From: Chlorobiota bacterium
GTDB taxonomy: Bacteria > Bacteroidota > Bacteroidia > Bacteroidales > F082
NCBI GenBank assembly: GCA_030619415.1
Contig: JAUXBM010000126.1
Span: forward strand, 1 to 5,828
DNA length: 5,828 nt
Direction: 5' to 3'
Below the pieces are notes generated by a model. It worked only from the letters and a program-made list of their open reading frames with translations. It was not told the origin of the DNA and did no database searches. The number at the start of each line of letters is the position of its first letter. The first letter of the stretch is position 1. Made by a program: the position numbers and the translations under genes. This document shows, in pieces, positions 1 to 5,828 of this stretch.

Positions 1-2798
1 TAAAACCGGTGCGAAATACGCACCCCCAGGTTGAAATTGATGAGAATACTCAGGAAATTCCAGTCAGTATAAATTTCGACCCCGGTTGACGAAAGTTCCA
101 GCAGGTTTTCCTGGTCATATCCCTGCATATAATCATAAAAAACTTTTGAGTAAATGCGTTTCAGGTAAAATAGGCCCGGGACATTTAGGTCGGGATAAGC
201 AATTGGAAAAGCATAGTCAGTCCTTATACTAAAATATTCAGGGAGGCTAACACTGGTGTACCCTCGGGGTATTGCAACAATATTGCTGAACGAATAATAC
301 CCGGTGGAGGTTTTCTGATAGCCACCATAAATTTTAATTCCCTGGTGGCGCAAAATCCCCGGAAAATAAAGCCATCCTGTTAATGCCATTTGTGTACTCA
401 CACTGTCAGAAAGCGGTGTGTTTCTATAAATCAAATCGATACTTTGTCCCCAGTGGGGATAAATATCTTTCGGTGAGGTTTTATACTGATTGTAGGCATA
501 CAGCCGATATATTGGGACCGTAAGTCTGCTTTCTCTAAAATTGATTGAGTCGGGTTCAGGGCCAATCATATTCAGGAACTTTTGATCGATCCCGACAGAA
601 GGCCTCATTCCTTTTACCCATTTACTGCCGGTGAAATTCAATGGAACACTCAGTGACAATGACAGGTTGGTTTCACGCCAATTCAATTCTATAACTTCCC
701 CATCATTTTTTGTATAGGGCGACCTTCTTCCGCCATAGTCCACTGAAAGGCCAATTACCGGGTACCAACCATAATAATCATAACCAAACTTTACTTTATG
801 TGTCATCTCGTTGGGGTCGTACAACCAGCTTAATGTAGCAACCGATGTGCTGAGTACATTCTGTGATAAGATGGTTACGCCCGGGTTAACAGTATAGTTA
901 TTCACGCTGATGGCAAGTGGTGCCCAACTATGAATATTGAACAGGTGCGCTGCTTTACTGTATTTTTTTGTGGGATAGATTTTAGATGGGACGATGGTAT
1001 CGTCGAGGTTAAAATGGTTTGGATTTTTAATTTTATCAGCCAGGTAGCTGTACTGTATTTGTTCGGGAACAATTGGCTGAATGGAGTCCGGGTCGAACTG
1101 GATGACTGCTAATTTATTTCCATCAGCCGTGTAATACGAAAAATACAACTGATCGCCACCTTTTGAAAAAGCAGCATAATTGGCCCCAAACCTGGACTCG
1201 AATACTTTGTAAACTTCTTTTGTTTTATGCTGAACGGCATACAGATTATCTTTTCCTTCGTAGGTTCCGGTATAAACCACCCAGTCGCCGTACATTACAG
1301 GCCATTTAATTTCCTTGTAAGAAAATGGCAGGAGGTATTCAATTTCCCAGGTTAAAGCGTTTATTTTAATGATACTTTTTCCTTCTTTACCTAAAACGGC
1401 AGAGACAATATACTTGTCATCCGTTGACCAATGAGGTGTCATAAAAAACAAATTGTTGCCGGCTTTTATTTCTTTCAGGATATTGCCTGATTGTGAATCG
1501 AGGATATGCAGGGAATATTTTGCATTTTGACTTACGTGAACTGCGACAATTCGTTTGCCATCACCTGACAAAGCAGGGGCAAAATACCGGCTCTTTTTTG
1601 TTATTTTCCGAAGTTGCTTTTTCTCAAAATCATACAGTTTAATTACCGAATAATTACGCATATCCCATCGGGGATCGTAGGTTCTCTCATTCCAGCAAAT
1701 TGTACTTCCACTCACCGAGAGAGATTCTTTGAAATCATATCCCGGGGTAAATACTCTTTCTTCCCTGCCTTCCGATGTAATTAGCACAAAACGGTTAATA
1801 TCATCCAATCCGGTTTTTTCAACAATTACACTTCCGTCATCCAACATATTGGGATACAAATAATTCGTGAAAAACCGGTTATCGGGTGAACGAATCTCAA
1901 CAATGGAATCAATGGATTTGTTATCGGTAATCCACCATTCATTGCGAAGGGCTTTCAAAGTACTGTTATAGTATTGTACTTTAAATAAACCTGTTTTCCT
2001 TTTAAGGGAGGTTGTGAATGGAACCAAATAGTAGGGTCGTCTGGCTACCCGGTCAATCGTATATTTCCACATTTCGATGCCATAAGCCTGTACACCTTTG
2101 GTTACCAACTGATAACCCAGTGTATAATGATCGGGAACAAAATTTTTAAACGAACCATAAGCAGCCTTATCATATTTGTATATCTTTTTATCGAGAACCT
2201 GGGCTTTTAAAGTGTAAATGAAATCAGGGGTTCGGCCTCTTCCGCTATTGCTGTAAACCGTTTCAGAGTAAACAGCATCTCCCTCAATAAACCAGAAAGG
2301 CATCCACAAACCCATTACGGCGGCAATTCCCTGTTCACCAAAAACACAATACAAGCCTTTTGTTAATCCCTGGCGCATTGTATTCATCTGCACTGCATGA
2401 CGGTATTCGTGAAGGGCGAGCTGATCCTGCCAAATCTGGGGATAAATTTGCTGCGATGGCATTTCGAAAAACTCGGCCCGTATCGGAGCAATACCCACCA
2501 TCGCGTTGGAAGTGGTGGTTCGGTTATGAAGTATGATTGATAATCTTTTTTCTTTGTCCATTGCCAGATAAGGCTTACTCACATTAGGACTGGTTAAGGT
2601 CATCAAATTGATATAATACTGAGCCATTTGGGCATATTCTCTCGGATAGATGATTTGGAAGTGTTTAGTTTTTATCTGGTCCCATTTTACAGATGCCGGA
2701 TCCTGGCCGGTAAGAAAATACTGGGAATGTGCACTTACCGAGAAAAGGACTAACAAAGTTACCAGGAAATACGCTCGTTTCAGCTTGTCCTTAATCAT
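1..2798 (-). CDS. Exported metalloprotease-like / beta-propeller / outer-membrane beta-barrel protein (3' end at window edge)
   Basis: The frame is open for 932 codons from an ATG at 2798 to the window edge, with no stop or frameshift when translated by hand. Residues 1-25 form a signal peptide: basic start (KDKLKR), hydrophobic core, and an A-H-S cleavage site before Q26. Residues about 38-290 resemble gluzincin (peptidase MA-like) domains: opening WDQIKTKHFQIIYP, zinc motif HEYRH at 130-134, and a candidate third ligand E172 in WFIEGDAVYSE. Residues about 293-590 look like a TolB/WD40-like propeller, with blade motifs near 407-417 (APALSGDGKRI), 454-464 (TPHWSTDDKYI) and 539-553. Residues about 614-932 show alternating polar/aromatic strands (653-660, 669-676, 681-689) typical of an outer-membrane barrel. 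It may be a surface or periplasmic-facing protease anchored by its own barrel; substrate is unknown. The domain calls are motif reading, not profile searches. The visible end is RISHRF followed by TA, so the gene either stops here or continues with Tyr. Confidence 0.85.
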   Translation of the reverse strand, partial: MIKDKLKRAYFLVTLLVLFSVSAHSQYFLTGQDPASVKWDQIKTKHFQIIYPREYAQMAQYYINLMTLTSPNVSKPYLAMDKEKRLSIILHNRTTTSNAMVGIAPIRAEFFEMPSQQIYPQIWQDQLALHEYRHAVQMNTMRQGLTKGLYCVFGEQGIAAVMGLWMPFWFIEGDAVYSETVYSNSGRGRTPDFIYTLKAQVLDKKIYKYDKAAYGSFKNFVPDHYTLGYQLVTKGVQAYGIEMWKYTIDRVARRPYYLVPFTTSLKRKTGLFKVQYYNSTLKALRNEWWITDNKSIDSIVEIRSPDNRFFTNYLYPNMLDDGSVIVEKTGLDDINRFVLITSEGREERVFTPGYDFKESLSVSGSTICWNERTYDPRWDMRNYSVIKLYDFEKKQLRKITKKSRYFAPALSGDGKRIVAVHVSQNAKYSLHILDSQSGNILKEIKAGNNLFFMTPHWSTDDKYIVSAVLGKEGKSIIKINALTWEIEYLLPFSYKEIKWPVMYGDWVVYTGTYEGKDNLYAVQHKTKEVYKVFESRFGANYAAFSKGGDQLYFSYYTADGNKLAVIQFDPDSIQPIVPEQIQYSYLADKIKNPNHFNLDDTIVPSKIYPTKKYSKAAHLFNIHSWAPLAISVNNYTVNPGVTILSQNVLSTSVATLSWLYDPNEMTHKVKFGYDYYGWYPVIGLSVDYGGRRSPYTKNDGEVIELNWRETNLSLSLSVPLNFTGSKWVKGMRPSVGIDQKFLNMIGPEPDSINFRESRLTVPIYRLYAYNQYKTSPKDIYPHWGQSIDLIYRNTPLSDSVSTQMALTGWLYFPGILRHQGIKIYGGYQKTSTGYYSFSNIVAIPRGYTSVSLPEYFSIRTDYAFPIAYPDLNVPGLFYLKRIYSKVFYDYMQGYDQENLLELSSTGVEIYTDWNFLSILINFNLGVRISHRF

Positions 2799-2803
2799 AG
2801 GTT

Positions 2804-2825
2804 CAAAAATACCATTTTGATGGTA
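2804..2825 (-). terminator. Possible weak hairpin plus T-run between trhA and the protease-barrel gene
   Basis: On the minus strand, TACCAT and ATGGTA (2825-2820 and 2815-2810) can pair as a 6-bp stem around a CAAA loop, followed directly by five T. This has the form of a small intrinsic terminator or attenuator, but the stem is short and only two of six pairs are G-C. It ends about five bases before the start codon at 2798, so it could instead affect translation initiation. The overlapping TATTTTTG (2811-2804) also fits TAnnTTTG, but would leave a leader of only a few bases. Confidence 0.25.
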
Positions 2826-2857
2826 ACGATGAGCAACAGGAATGTTTGAATTTAAGG

Positions 2858-3502
2858 CTAAGTGAGCACATACCAGAATACCGCAACAAAATGACAAGCG
2901 CTACCCGCAACCACCAAAACATGGAATATCGCATGATTGAACGGTAATTTATTTAGCAGAAAAAATACTGCCCCCACTGAATAACATATTCCACCGGCAA
3001 GCAGCCACATCAAACCATCAAAGGAAAGTGCATTCGACAACGGACTGATTGCAATCAGGATAATCCAGCCAAGAGCTATGTAAATAATGGTTGAAACTAA
3101 ATTAAACCGTCCGGTGAAGAAAAGTTTTAAAACAATACCTGCAATAGCCAATCCCCAAACAATTCCAAAAAAACTCCAACCCCAGGAACCCCGTAAAGTT
3201 ACCAGGAGAAAAGGGGTGTATGTACCGGCTATCAGTAAATAAATGGATATGTGGTCGAAAACGTTCAGCCAATTCCTGATTTTTTGTTTTTGCACCAGGT
3301 GAAAAGCCGTCGAAGCTAAATACAGTATCACCAGGCTGGCACCATAAATTGAAAAACTAACGATATGCCAGGCATTTCCATACAGACTGGCAAAAACAAC
3401 AAGTATTGTCAAAGCGGCAACACTCATCAGAAAACCCATTCCATGTGTCGCTACATTGAGAATTTCTTCCGTTTTGTTGTATAGTCTTGCATCCGTTCTC
3501 AT
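2858..3502 (-). CDS. trhA: Hemolysin III / PAQR family membrane protein (TrhA-like)
   Basis: This 214-residue protein matches the usual size of bacterial hemolysin III (YqfA/TrhA) proteins and has seven hydrophobic segments at about 22-42, 45-66, 84-102, 108-128, 133-153, 165-184 and 190-211. Family motifs are visible: EEILNVATHGMG (12-23), the S64-TAF-H68 pair, DHISIYLLIAGTYTPF (83-98), and H190-AIF-H194 followed by SACHF (201-205). In PAQR proteins the Ser-xxx-His pair, the Asp and the C-terminal His-xxx-His build a metal site in the membrane, and all are kept here (S64, H68, D83, H190, H194). It is expected in the inner membrane. The hemolysin name is historical; bacterial relatives are linked to membrane-fluidity homeostasis, and no toxin role should be assumed. 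The ATG at 3502 lies 33 bases after the stop of the pseudouridine synthase gene, consistent with co-transcription. No Shine-Dalgarno is seen, as is usual in Bacteroidota. Confidence 0.93.
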   Translation of the reverse strand: MRTDARLYNKTEEILNVATHGMGFLMSVAALTILVVFASLYGNAWHIVSFSIYGASLVILYLASTAFHLVQKQKIRNWLNVFDHISIYLLIAGTYTPFLLVTLRGSWGWSFFGIVWGLAIAGIVLKLFFTGRFNLVSTIIYIALGWIILIAISPLSNALSFDGLMWLLAGGICYSVGAVFFLLNKLPFNHAIFHVLVVAGSACHFVAVFWYVLT

Positions 3503-3535
3503 GACAAATAAAATAGTTTAAAATGTAACGATGAA

Positions 3536-4258
3536 TTATTTATTCGATGTATGCTGATTGGGTACAATTTTTAAAAAATAATTCCACAAAACATCATCAG
3601 GGGGGTTGGCTACCAGCATCATCTCTTCTTTTTTCACAGGGTGTATAAAAGCAATGCTCCTGGCATGCAGGCTGATGGAGGCATCCTTATTGCTCCTCGG
3701 AAAGCCATATTTCAGATCACCCTTAACCGGGCAGCCAATGGCAGCCAATTGTGCCCTTATTTGATGATGACGTCCGGTTTGCAGGTCAATTTCCAGCAAT
3801 TTATAGTCATTGCTTTTAGCCAGCAACCGATAGGAGAGAACTGCTTCTTTACTATCTTTTACCTGTTTTTTACTGATGAATGATTTGTTCTTTTTAGAAT
3901 CGCGGACCAGGTAATCCCTCAACGTATCTTCAATTTCGGGCGGATCGCTCTTCACGATAGCCCAATATTTTTTTGTAATCAATCTATCTTTGATCAGAGC
4001 ATTCATCCGGCTGAGGGCTTTGCTCGTTCTGGCAAAAACGGTTACACCGCCAACCGGTCTGTCTAACCGATGCACAACTCCCAGAAAAACCGCTCCGGGC
4101 TTTTTATACTTTTCCTTGATATACTGTTTTACCGTTTCACTTAAAGGCTGATCACCGGTTTTATCGCCCTGAATGATTTCAGATGGCAATTTATTGACAA
4201 TGATGAGGTGATTGTCTTCGTAAAGAACACGATTGGCTATTGGAAGAATGGTGCCCAC
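3536..4258 (-). CDS. RluA-family RNA pseudouridine synthase (no S4 domain)
   Basis: This protein isomerises uridine to pseudouridine in ribosomal or transfer RNA; the target base cannot be told from sequence. Family landmarks are in order: VLYEDNHLIIVNKLP (11-25), the catalytic loop HRLDRPVGGVTVFA (63-76) with nucleophile D66, the K-x-Y-type motif KKYWAIV (97-103), TGRHHQIRAQL (161-171), GDLKYG (180-185) and SLHAR (196-200). At 240 residues it is a bare catalytic domain: no N-terminal S4 RNA-binding domain precedes the YEDNH motif, unlike RluC or RluD. The start is GTG at 4258, since the frame has no ATG between the preceding stop and Met85, which lies after the catalytic loop. That GTG is six bases after the panB stop and in the same frame. 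Translational coupling to panB is likely. See the finding on a possible homopolymer error that would restore an ATG start. Confidence 0.93.
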   Translation of the reverse strand: MGTILPIANRVLYEDNHLIIVNKLPSEIIQGDKTGDQPLSETVKQYIKEKYKKPGAVFLGVVHRLDRPVGGVTVFARTSKALSRMNALIKDRLITKKYWAIVKSDPPEIEDTLRDYLVRDSKKNKSFISKKQVKDSKEAVLSYRLLAKSNDYKLLEIDLQTGRHHQIRAQLAAIGCPVKGDLKYGFPRSNKDASISLHARSIAFIHPVKKEEMMLVANPPDDVLWNYFLKIVPNQHTSNK

Positions 4259-4264
4259 AAAGCA

Positions 4265-5080
4265 TTAATACTGTTCCCGGTCATTTGGGAATTCACGTGA
4301 TTTAACATCGTTGATGTAGCCGTGAAATGAGCGGATGATCTCATCGTGCAAATTATGATACCGGCGTAAAAACCGTGGTGAAAAATCCTGGTTGATACCA
4401 AGCATATCGTGTAAAACAAGCACTTGTCCGTCTGTCTCTTTTCCAGCGCCAATACCAATGGTAGGTATCCTGATGGATTGTGAAACTTCGGCAGCCAGTG
4501 GTGCAGGTATTTTCTCGAGAACGATACCAAAGCAACCTGCTTCTTCTAAAATTTTTGCATCATTACGCAATTTTTCTGCTTCCCCTTCTTCGGTGGCCCT
4601 TACTACATAAGTTCCAAATTTATTGATGGATTGTGGTGTTAACCCAAGGTGTCCAAGTACAGGAATTCCAGCGCTTAATATCCGGTCGATTGATTCTTTA
4701 ACTTCTTCGCCACCTTCTAGTTTAATGGCATTGCATCCTGATTCTTTCATGATCCTGATGGCCGTATTCAAGGCTTCTTTTGAATTACCCTGGTAACTTC
4801 CAAACGGCAGGTCGACCACAACAAGTGCCCGCGTCACTGCACGCATCACCGAAGAGGCATGATAGATCATCTGATCAACAGTAATCGGCAAGGTGGTTTT
4901 GTGTCCTGCCATCACATTGGAGGCCGAATCGCCAACAAGGATCACATCTATTCCCGCTTCATCAAGAAGCCGGGCCATCGAGTAATCGTAGCCTGTTAGC
5001 ATGGCAATCTTTTCACCTTTCACTTTCATTTCCTGCAGGACATGCGTGGTAATTTTCGGAAGTTTTGCGGTTGAATACAT
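4265..5080 (-). CDS. panB: 3-methyl-2-oxobutanoate hydroxymethyltransferase (ketopantoate hydroxymethyltransferase)
   Basis: PanB transfers a hydroxymethyl group from 5,10-methylenetetrahydrofolate to 2-oxoisovalerate, giving ketopantoate for pantothenate and coenzyme A synthesis in the cytoplasm. At 271 residues it has the usual length and the full set of family motifs: [10 protein letters not shown] (27-36), [12 protein letters not shown] (49-60), [11 protein letters not shown] (87-97), KLEGG (120-124), GHLGLTPQS (143-151), VLEKIP (187-192), GIGAG (209-213) and [11 protein letters not shown] (218-228). By comparison with the E. coli enzyme, D51, D90 and E122 are the magnesium ligands and E189 the catalytic acid/base. 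All are present, so the enzyme should be active. The ATG at 5080 fits the family N-terminus ([10 protein letters not shown] at 10-19). It is the first gene of the minus-strand cluster, with a Bacteroidota-type promoter about 25 bases upstream. No panC or panD is in view. Confidence 0.97.
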   Translation of the reverse strand: MYSTAKLPKITTHVLQEMKVKGEKIAMLTGYDYSMARLLDEAGIDVILVGDSASNVMAGHKTTLPITVDQMIYHASSVMRAVTRALVVVDLPFGSYQGNSKEALNTAIRIMKESGCNAIKLEGGEEVKESIDRILSAGIPVLGHLGLTPQSINKFGTYVVRATEEGEAEKLRNDAKILEEAGCFGIVLEKIPAPLAAEVSQSIRIPTIGIGAGKETDGQVLVLHDMLGINQDFSPRFLRRYHNLHDEIIRSFHGYINDVKSREFPNDREQY

Positions 5081-5104
5081 AACTCAATACTTTAGTTCAG
5101 CGAA

Positions 5105-5138
5105 CAAAAGTAGGGTAAATTAAATAATATCAGGCCAA
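5105..5138 (-). promoter_or_regulatory. Predicted panB-cluster promoter (Bacteroidota -33/-7 type)
   Basis: Read on the minus strand, TACTTTTG (5112-5105) matches the Bacteroidota -7 consensus TAnnTTTG exactly. A TTG (5138-5136) lies 23 bases upstream, slightly more than the usual spacing for the -33 element. Transcription would start near 5102, leaving a leader of about 20 bases before the panB ATG at 5080. It is the only good match found for the four-gene minus-strand cluster. Prediction from consensus only. Confidence 0.55.
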
Positions 5139-5193
5139 TAAACTTACCGTGTTGATTTATTAGCCATTATAGACCAGCACAACTATTTTATAA

Positions 5194-5201
5194 TAAATTT
5201 G
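5194..5201 (+). promoter_or_regulatory. Predicted -7 box for the TonB-dependent receptor gene
   Basis: TAAATTTG is an exact match to TAnnTTTG on the plus strand, placing a transcription start near 5204 and leaving a leader of about 20 bases before the GTG at 5226. No clear TTG is seen at the expected -33 distance (about 5170), so an upstream element is missing or an activator may be involved. If correct, it rules out the alternative TTG start at 5199, which would overlap the box. Confidence 0.4.
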
Positions 5202-5225
5202 CGGGTTTCAAGTTTATCTGTAACA

Positions 5226-5828
5226 GTGTATTTGCAAAAATATATATTTCTCCTGCTATTACTGGCTATACCGGGCATTTTGCTCTCGCAAACAGCATGG
5301 ATTGATGGGAGGGTTAGTGACTCGGTCAACAATCCGGTTGATCTGGCTAATGTGGCTATCCTCGGTGAAAAGGGAGGCACAACCACAGACAGGCAAGGCT
5401 GGTTTTCATTGGAAATACCAGCTGGAAGAGAAGTGACACTTGCTGTTAGTTTTATTGGGTTTGCTGATAAAAGGATTAGCCTAAACCTAAAAGAAGGGGA
5501 ACACAAATCCATCGACATATTGCTCAAGACCATTAGCACAACCTTACCTGGTTTTGAAGTTAAAGATGAAAGGTTGAGGAGCGAAAGCATGATTAGACTC
5601 GATCCGAAGGATGCTATGTTTGCTCCAACATTAAACGAAGGAATATCAGGAATCATCAAGACACTGCCCGGTGTTAGCTCAACCAGTGAACTGAGTTCGG
5701 AGTATTCCGTGCGGGGAGGAAACTTTGATGAAAACAATGTTTTTGTAAATGATATAGAAATATACCGGCCATTTCTGGTCAGCTCTGGCGAACAGGAGGG
5801 TTTGAGTTTTGTAAACCCGGCGCTAACA
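5226..5828 (+). CDS. TonB-dependent outer-membrane receptor, N-terminal part (runs off window)
   Basis: The visible 201 residues are the N-terminus of a TonB-dependent transporter, which imports a ligand across the outer membrane using energy from TonB-ExbBD. Residues 1-22 are a signal peptide (hydrophobic run 6-20, then S21-Q22). Residues about 26-101 are a carboxypeptidase-regulatory-like beta-sandwich (IDGRVSDSVNNPVDLANV, T52-T53-T54-D55-RQGWFSLEIPAG, SFIGFADKRI), common in Bacteroidota receptors. Residues about 130-201 begin the plug, with LPGVSSTSEL (147-156) and SVRGGNFDENNVFVNDIE (161-178). The barrel lies beyond the window. No ATG precedes the signal peptide in this frame, so GTG 5226 is chosen; TTG 5232 would give a nearly identical signal peptide. 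The plug lacks an obvious SusC-type signature and no SusD-like gene is in view, so the substrate is unknown. It diverges from panB across a 145-base intergenic region and is probably regulated separately. Confidence 0.9.
   Translation, partial: MYLQKYIFLLLLLAIPGILLSQTAWIDGRVSDSVNNPVDLANVAILGEKGGTTTDRQGWFSLEIPAGREVTLAVSFIGFADKRISLNLKEGEHKSIDILLKTISTTLPGFEVKDERLRSESMIRLDPKDAMFAPTLNEGISGIIKTLPGVSSTSELSSEYSVRGGNFDENNVFVNDIEIYRPFLVSSGEQEGLSFVNPALT

Noticed and set aside
930..1112. 60-codon plus-strand open frame inside the large protease-barrel gene
   Set aside because: It is antisense to a continuous 932-codon frame with coherent domain structure, and has no supporting start context.
2858..3502. 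Reading the hemolysin III protein as a toxin
   Set aside because: The PAQR metal-site residues and seven-helix layout point to a membrane homeostasis protein. The family name is historical and nothing nearby suggests virulence.
3641..3883. 80-codon plus-strand open frame inside the pseudouridine synthase gene
   Set aside because: It is antisense to conserved synthase motifs (TGRHHQIR, GDLKYG) and looks like a chance frame.
4191..4265. 24-codon minus-strand frame starting at the TAATG overlap with the panB stop
   Set aside because: Too short, out of frame with the synthase and without recognisable content; it is reported only as context for the start-codon question.
4237..4610. Short open frames on both strands within the panB 3' half
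   Set aside because: They overlap panB codons for conserved motifs (E189, [16 protein letters not shown]) and their products have no recognisable features.
5095..5105. GTTC-AGC-GAAC inverted repeat near the panB transcription start
   Set aside because: The stem is only four base pairs with no extension, which is expected by chance.
5183..5737. A 184-codon open frame on the minus strand opposite the TonB-dependent receptor
   Set aside because: It lies antisense to a frame with a clear signal peptide, carboxypeptidase-regulatory-like domain and plug motifs. Its own product is Ser/Leu/Pro-rich with no recognisable domain, and it spans the intergenic promoter boxes.

Overview
The window looks like chromosomal DNA of a member of the Bacteroidota, most likely a Bacteroidales/Marinilabiliales-type organism; the order-level guess is inference. 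The evidence is a TonB-dependent receptor with an N-terminal carboxypeptidase-regulatory-like domain and an RGGNFDEN-type plug, two matches to the Bacteroidota -7 promoter box TAnnTTTG, absence of clear Shine-Dalgarno sequences, and moderate-to-low GC. No RNA gene, insertion sequence, CRISPR array or prophage signature was seen.

Layout: four genes are read on the minus strand, in transcription order panB (4265-5080), an RluA-family pseudouridine synthase (3536-4258), a hemolysin III/PAQR membrane protein (2858-3502), and a large exported protein (1-2798) whose end lies at or just beyond the window edge. Gaps are short (6, 32-33 and 59 bases), which fits one transcription unit starting from a promoter just upstream of panB. 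A short hairpin plus T-run before the fourth gene could partly separate it. Diverging from panB is the first 201 codons of a TonB-dependent receptor (from 5226 to the window end), with its own -7-like box.

The genes mix housekeeping and envelope roles. PanB makes the pantoate precursor of coenzyme A. The RluA-type enzyme modifies RNA. The PAQR protein is a seven-helix inner-membrane protein with a conserved metal site. The last minus-strand gene and the divergent receptor are outer-membrane proteins. No single pathway joins them.

The least ordinary item is the protein at 1-2798. It reads without a break for 932 codons and appears to combine a signal peptide, a zinc-metalloprotease-like domain (HEYRH plus a downstream WFIEGDA glutamate), a TolB/WD40-like beta-propeller and a C-terminal outer-membrane beta-barrel. 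Both the RluA-type gene and the receptor lack a usable ATG start, and details are given in the findings.
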